A stretch of DNA of 10,109 nt from Elusimicrobiota bacterium (GTDB lineage Bacteria > Elusimicrobiota > Elusimicrobia > FEN-1173): the NCBI GenBank assembly GCA_016207625.1, contig JACQPF010000190.1, positions 1 through 10,109 of the forward strand, read 5' to 3'. A program made the translations under genes and the position numbers. The notes under the pieces are model-generated. The model saw only the letters and a program-made list of their open reading frames with translations, searched no databases and had not been told where the DNA came from. Within the stretch, counting starts at the first letter, position 1. The number at the start of each line of letters is the position of its first letter. This document shows, piece after piece, positions 7,244 to 10,109 of this stretch.

Positions 7244-8323
7244 CTATCGCATCAATCTCTTGCGATAAAGGAATGCGCCCAAGGCCAGCATGGCCGTGTT
7301 CGCGATCCAAAGGGCGGGCAAGGCCGGAAGCACGTTCTTTTCCGCCAGGTTTAATCCCATGATCAGGAGCAGGTAGTACATGAAAAGCACGCCGATGGAT
7401 GCGCCGAACCCCACTCCGCGGCCTCCCCGTTCCAGCGCGATGCCCAGGGGAATCCCCAGGAGCGCCAAAGCCAGGGGAGAGAAGGCGATGGCGAATCGGA
7501 GATGCATCTCCGCCTCGACCTCGCCCGAGGTGTTCCCGGTCTCTTTTCTTTTCTGAATCTCCAGCCGGAGTTCCGGCACGCTGAATTCCCGCCAGCTCCG
7601 GCCGCGCTGTTTTTCAGTGGACAGAAAGGGAATGGAAACGTCATATGTCGCAAATTGAATGTGCATGAGGTCTTTCGGGGTCACGTAGGATATCCGTTCA
7701 ATTTGACCATCTTGCAGAGAGAGAGAGAAGTTGTCTTCGCTGATGCGGGCGGATCCTTGCTTCGCGTAGATGCGTTGAACGTGGTCCTGAAAGAGCTGGT
7801 AAAGCCATATGTCTGATAGAGATTTTCGATCTTTGCCGACACTACGGACAAAAATATGGAAGTTCTGCAGCTTGATGAACTGCTTCGGTTCTATCTTGAC
7901 GAGAGGGTCTGATGTGAGGAGAGTGTGATAAAGATTCCGGAATCCATTAATGGCTTTGGGCGCCAAAACGGCATTGAAAGGGATCATGAGAACAGAAATA
8001 AGGACAGCGGTCAGAAAGGGAAGCCACAGGATTTGGGGAAAAGACAGCCCGGAGGCCCGCATGGCCGTGATTTCATTGTCTTCAGAGAGCCGGCCGAACG
8101 TCAAGAGACAAGCAAGAAGGATGGACATGGGCACGCTTAATGACAATACGGTGGGCATGAAAAGCATCAACATTTTGGCGGAAACGGCGATAGACACGCC
8201 CTTGTTGATGAGCAAATCCATCAAATCAAAGAGCTTGTCCAGCAGCAAAACGCCCGAAAAAAGGGCCAAGCCAAATAGAAAAGGGGGGAAAAACTGGCTC
8301 AGCATGTAACGTGCCAGAATCAT
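7244..8323 (-). CDS. lptF: LPS export ABC permease LptF
   Basis: This is a 359-residue YjgP/YjgQ-family permease and partner of LptG. Hydrophobic segments lie at about 10-32, 50-77 and 98-120, followed by a periplasmic beta-rich domain (about 135-265) and three C-terminal membrane helices. The coupling helix SEDNEITAMRASGLS (about 80-94) and FSPLALALLGIPLGIALERG (about 280-299) are strong family signatures. The length is normal. ATG 8323 follows a -35/-10 pair that places transcription start on the A of the start codon and leaves no room for a Shine-Dalgarno site, so the message is likely leaderless. The LptB ATPase is not in the window, as is common because lptB is often located elsewhere. 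The gene is divergent from the SprA-like gene, with 234 bp between starts. Confidence 0.92.
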   Translation of the reverse strand: MILARYMLSQFFPPFLFGLALFSGVLLLDKLFDLMDLLINKGVSIAVSAKMLMLFMPTVLSLSVPMSILLACLLTFGRLSEDNEITAMRASGLSFPQILWLPFLTAVLISVLMIPFNAVLAPKAINGFRNLYHTLLTSDPLVKIEPKQFIKLQNFHIFVRSVGKDRKSLSDIWLYQLFQDHVQRIYAKQGSARISEDNFSLSLQDGQIERISYVTPKDLMHIQFATYDVSIPFLSTEKQRGRSWREFSVPELRLEIQKRKETGNTSGEVEAEMHLRFAIAFSPLALALLGIPLGIALERGGRGVGFGASIGVLFMYYLLLIMGLNLAEKNVLPALPALWIANTAMLALGAFLYRKRLMR

Positions 8324-8329
8324 GCCGCC

Positions 8330-8358
8330 ATTATATTAATTCCATGTGAAATTGTCTC
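8330..8358 (-). promoter_or_regulatory. lptF-lptG promoter predicting a leaderless mRNA
   Basis: On the minus strand, GAGACA (plus 8353-8358, 4 of 6 to the -35 consensus) is followed by exactly 17 bp and a perfect TATAAT (plus 8330-8335). Only GGCGGC lies between this box and ATG 8323, so the standard distance puts +1 on the A of the ATG. Confidence 0.65.
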
Positions 8359-8542
8359 TTTTCAGATCGTTCAAAATCGTGCATAATAGGGCTCACTTCG
8401 ACATGAAATGCAGGATTGACAGGATCCCATCGGCCATATAAGCTATTGAAGATACAAGAATGGACGAGGGGCCCCTACGATTGACCCATTTACTTCCGTT
8501 TCGTCTCCCAAAAATCACACTTCATCTTTGCGACATGATTAT

Positions 8543-8548
8543 TATAAT
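8543..8548 (+). promoter_or_regulatory. TATAAT box immediately before the SprA-like gene
   Basis: A perfect -10 hexamer ends 9 nt before ATG 8558, predicting a start near 8555 and a leader of about 3 nt. No good -35 exists at 16-18 bp (the best is TTCATC at 8521), so this is weaker evidence than for lptF. The upstream promoter-like pairs in the same gap are alternatives. Confidence 0.4.
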
Positions 8549-8557
8549 AGGCTGGTC

Positions 8558-10109
8558 ATGATATTGAGTCGCTTTTTCAAACGTTTTAGCAAATTTCGTC
8601 GATCCTTCATGCTTTTGGCGGCTGTCCTTCAAGTCGCTCATTTGTATATGCCTATCTGGGCTGAATACAAGTTGTCGGATAAGGCGGTCGAAGAGGACTT
8701 GGGCATCGCCGAACCATCTTCTCAGGAGGGTTTTCTTAAAGACGAAACCATTTTTCAGTTCGACAAAGACCGCTGGAACCGGGCTCGCGAAACCATTGAA
8801 AAAGGGGAAGAACCCGGCGAAGAGCCGCCTCCGTCCGAAAAAGCGAAGGAAGAGCCGCCCGCGCCATCCGTCCCGCCCCCGCCCGAACCCGGGATCTCCG
8901 TGGACCTGCCTTACGAATCCGGCCTCAGCATTTCCGGCCGCAAATTAATCTCAATCAAACTCCAGGAAAAGCGCTTGAAAAGCGCCAAACGGGCCAAGGA
9001 ATTGGGCCAGAAGCAAATCCAGCACGATTTCGAGATGAAGCAGGAGCTGCAGGTCCGCATCAAAGGAAAAGTCGGCCGGAAGATCGCCGTGAACGTCGAT
9101 TTTGACGATACGAGGGACGACAAACGCGACATTTCCGTGGTGTACCAAGGAGATCCTGAAGAGCTGGTTCAAGAAGCCGCTTTCGGCGACATCACTCTTT
9201 CCCTGCCGTCCACGGAATTCGTTTCCTACTCGAAGCAGCTTTTCGGCGTCCGGACGCGACTGAAATACAAGCGGGCCCAATTCATGGCCATCGGGAGCCG
9301 CACGAAAGGCGTCACGGAAACGAAGCGTTTTTCCGGGAACACTCAGTTTGAGCGCAAAGAGATTTCGGACACCGCCTACATCCGCCGCCAATACTACAAC
9401 ATCGCCTTCGATCCCGCCCACCTGCCCATGGCGGTGGGCTCGGAGAAGATCTGGCTGGACAATCGGATCGCGACGGACAACAACGCCGCGACCAAAGCGA
9501 TGGTCGTGGAGGACTTCGGCTCATCGACGTCAACCTATTCCGGATCCTTTGACCTCCTGAAGCCCGGGCAGGATTACTCGGTGGATTACGCCCGCGGGGT
9601 GATCCGGTTCCGCACCACGCAGGCGCAGAACGCGGTGATCGCGGTGGATTATGCGCTGGCCGACGGACGAAGCCTGTCGGCGCTGGGCACAGCGGGGCGC
9701 TTGAAAGTGTTGAAAACTGACAATGACCTTCCCATCGTCCCGACGTCCTCCGGAATCGAGTTGGGTTGGCGGCGAGAGCTGAAGACGTTTTACAACATCG
9801 GCCGCAATAAGATCATCCGCGACAATGGCCGCGGCAATTTCATCTTCGCGACGAAGGACCTGAACCGGAACGACGTCTCAGTCGTTTTGACCAGCAGCGA
9901 GACGCTCAAATATCCCGAAAACGTCGAAGTGGATTTCGAAGCGGGGACCTTCAATATCGTCTCACCCGACCGGGTGGGAGATGAAACCCTCTACGCTCCG
10001 ACGCCCACCCACAAGTTCACCTTCTCCCTGGAATATCGTTATCGCCTGAAGACGTACCTCATTAAGCCCAACATCGTGTTGGGAAGCGAGCGCGTCGTCG
10101 TCGACGGGC
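8558..10109 (+). CDS. sprA: SprA/Sov-like type IX secretion translocon, N-terminal part
   Basis: 517 codons are open to the right edge; family members usually exceed 2000 residues. SprA (Sov) forms the giant outer-membrane barrel through which T9SS cargo exits. Residues 1-35 are a signal peptide with a very basic start (RFFKRFSKFRR) and a core ending MPIWA. Residues about 80-112 are a Glu/Pro-rich linker. The SprA signature follows: QVRIKGKVGRKIAVNVDFDD (about 165-184), VVYQGDPEELVQEAAFGDI (about 194-212), LSLPSTEFVSYSKQLFGVRT (214-233), GNTQFE then YIRRQYYN (about 260-281), and SEKIWLDNR (295-303), which matches the family's VEVWVTNR-like segment. LLKPGQDYSVDYARGVIRF (333-351) matches the recurring LxPGxDYxxDYxxGxI unit. 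ATG 8558 is the best start; Met18 (8609) would lose the basic region. No clear Shine-Dalgarno site is present. Divergent from lptF. The assignment is by remembered family pattern, not a search. Confidence 0.85.
   Translation, partial: MILSRFFKRFSKFRRSFMLLAAVLQVAHLYMPIWAEYKLSDKAVEEDLGIAEPSSQEGFLKDETIFQFDKDRWNRARETIEKGEEPGEEPPPSEKAKEEPPAPSVPPPPEPGISVDLPYESGLSISGRKLISIKLQEKRLKSAKRAKELGQKQIQHDFEMKQELQVRIKGKVGRKIAVNVDFDDTRDDKRDISVVYQGDPEELVQEAAFGDITLSLPSTEFVSYSKQLFGVRTRLKYKRAQFMAIGSRTKGVTETKRFSGNTQFERKEISDTAYIRRQYYNIAFDPAHLPMAVGSEKIWLDNRIATDNNAATKAMVVEDFGSSTSTYSGSFDLLKPGQDYSVDYARGVIRFRTTQAQNAVIAVDYALADGRSLSALGTAGRLKVLKTDNDLPIVPTSSGIELGWRRELKTFYNIGRNKIIRDNGRGNFIFATKDLNRNDVSVVLTSSETLKYPENVEVDFEAGTFNIVSPDRVGDETLYAPTPTHKFTFSLEYRYRLKTYLIKPNIVLGSERVVVDG

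Larger units (their letters stand above)
8324..8557. other. Divergent regulatory region between lptF and the SprA-like gene
   Basis: This 234-bp AT-richer gap holds no convincing gene. Besides the lptF promoter and the TATAAT near 8543, two plus-strand promoter-like pairs are visible: TTTTCA (8359-8364) with CATAAT (8382-8387) at 17 bp, and TTGACA (8416-8421) with TATAAG (8437-8442) at a short 15 bp. There is a perfect palindrome AGGGGCCCCT at 8467-8476. The 8-mers ATAATAGG (8383, 8544) and CGACATGA (8399, 8531), and CACTTC (8394, 8518), each occur twice. These may be regulator sites, but none matches a named motif. Confidence 0.5.

Noticed and set aside
7242..7310. Longer start for lptG at 7310
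   Set aside because: The extra 23 residues would be read from the 3' end of lptF in another frame, and the family N-terminus (MSKITRYFLKAF) begins at 7241, 2 nt after the lptF stop.
8535..8561. Tiny open frame (8 codons) whose TGA overlaps the SprA-like ATG, resembling a leader peptide
   Set aside because: It has no ribosome site, overlaps the TATAAT box and would not be transcribed if that box is the promoter; it is most likely chance.
1..10109. CRISPR arrays, tRNA/rRNA genes, insertion sequences, phage genes
   Set aside because: No regularly spaced repeats, no RNA gene signatures and no transposase, integrase or structural phage motifs were seen on either strand.

Overview
The window reads as a chromosomal segment of a diderm (Gram-negative-type) bacterium. 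It has lipopolysaccharide export permeases, an outer-membrane beta-barrel protein, a lipoprotein and a giant outer-membrane translocon. The signals are conventional: a TTGACA-17 bp-TATCGT promoter, TATAAT boxes and a consensus AGGAGG ribosome binding site. This argues against a typical Bacteroidota host, which uses a different promoter consensus and weak Shine-Dalgarno sites. The protein mix (PorV/PorQ-like barrel, FlgD-like/T9SS-like C-terminal domain, SprA-like protein, moderately high GC) is what I would expect from Elusimicrobiota or a neighbouring little-cultured phylum. That placement is inference only.

Layout. (1) 1-1884, plus strand: the end of metK followed by ahcY, a two-gene methyl-cycle operon that makes S-adenosylmethionine and removes S-adenosylhomocysteine, closed by a hairpin at about 1909-1943. 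(2) 1945-2082: a regulatory stretch with a perfect TGTGA-N6-TCACA palindrome (CRP/FNR type) and two candidate sigma-70 promoters. (3) 2083-6156, plus strand: a three-gene operon encoding a TPR-containing lipoprotein, a PorV/PorQ-like outer-membrane barrel with a Pro/Ala-rich tail, and a secreted M6-type metalloprotease with a C-terminal sorting-type domain. The last two genes overlap by TTGA. (4) 6159-8323, minus strand: lptF then lptG, ending 2 bp from the protease stop codon. (5) 8324-8557: a divergent promoter region. (6) 8558-10109, plus strand: the first 517 codons of a SprA/Sov-like protein that runs off the window.

The most interesting reading is that regions 3 and 6 form a compact type IX-like secretion locus. 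It holds a SprA-like translocon, a PorV-like shuttle and a protease cargo with a C-terminal domain, next to LPS-export permeases. In classical T9SS, PorV binds the SprA gate and cargo is recognised by its C-terminal domain, sometimes being attached to A-LPS. Here the cargo and the PorV-like gene are translationally linked. The operon may be controlled by a CRP-family regulator. The lptF promoter places its transcription start on the A of the ATG, which predicts a leaderless message.
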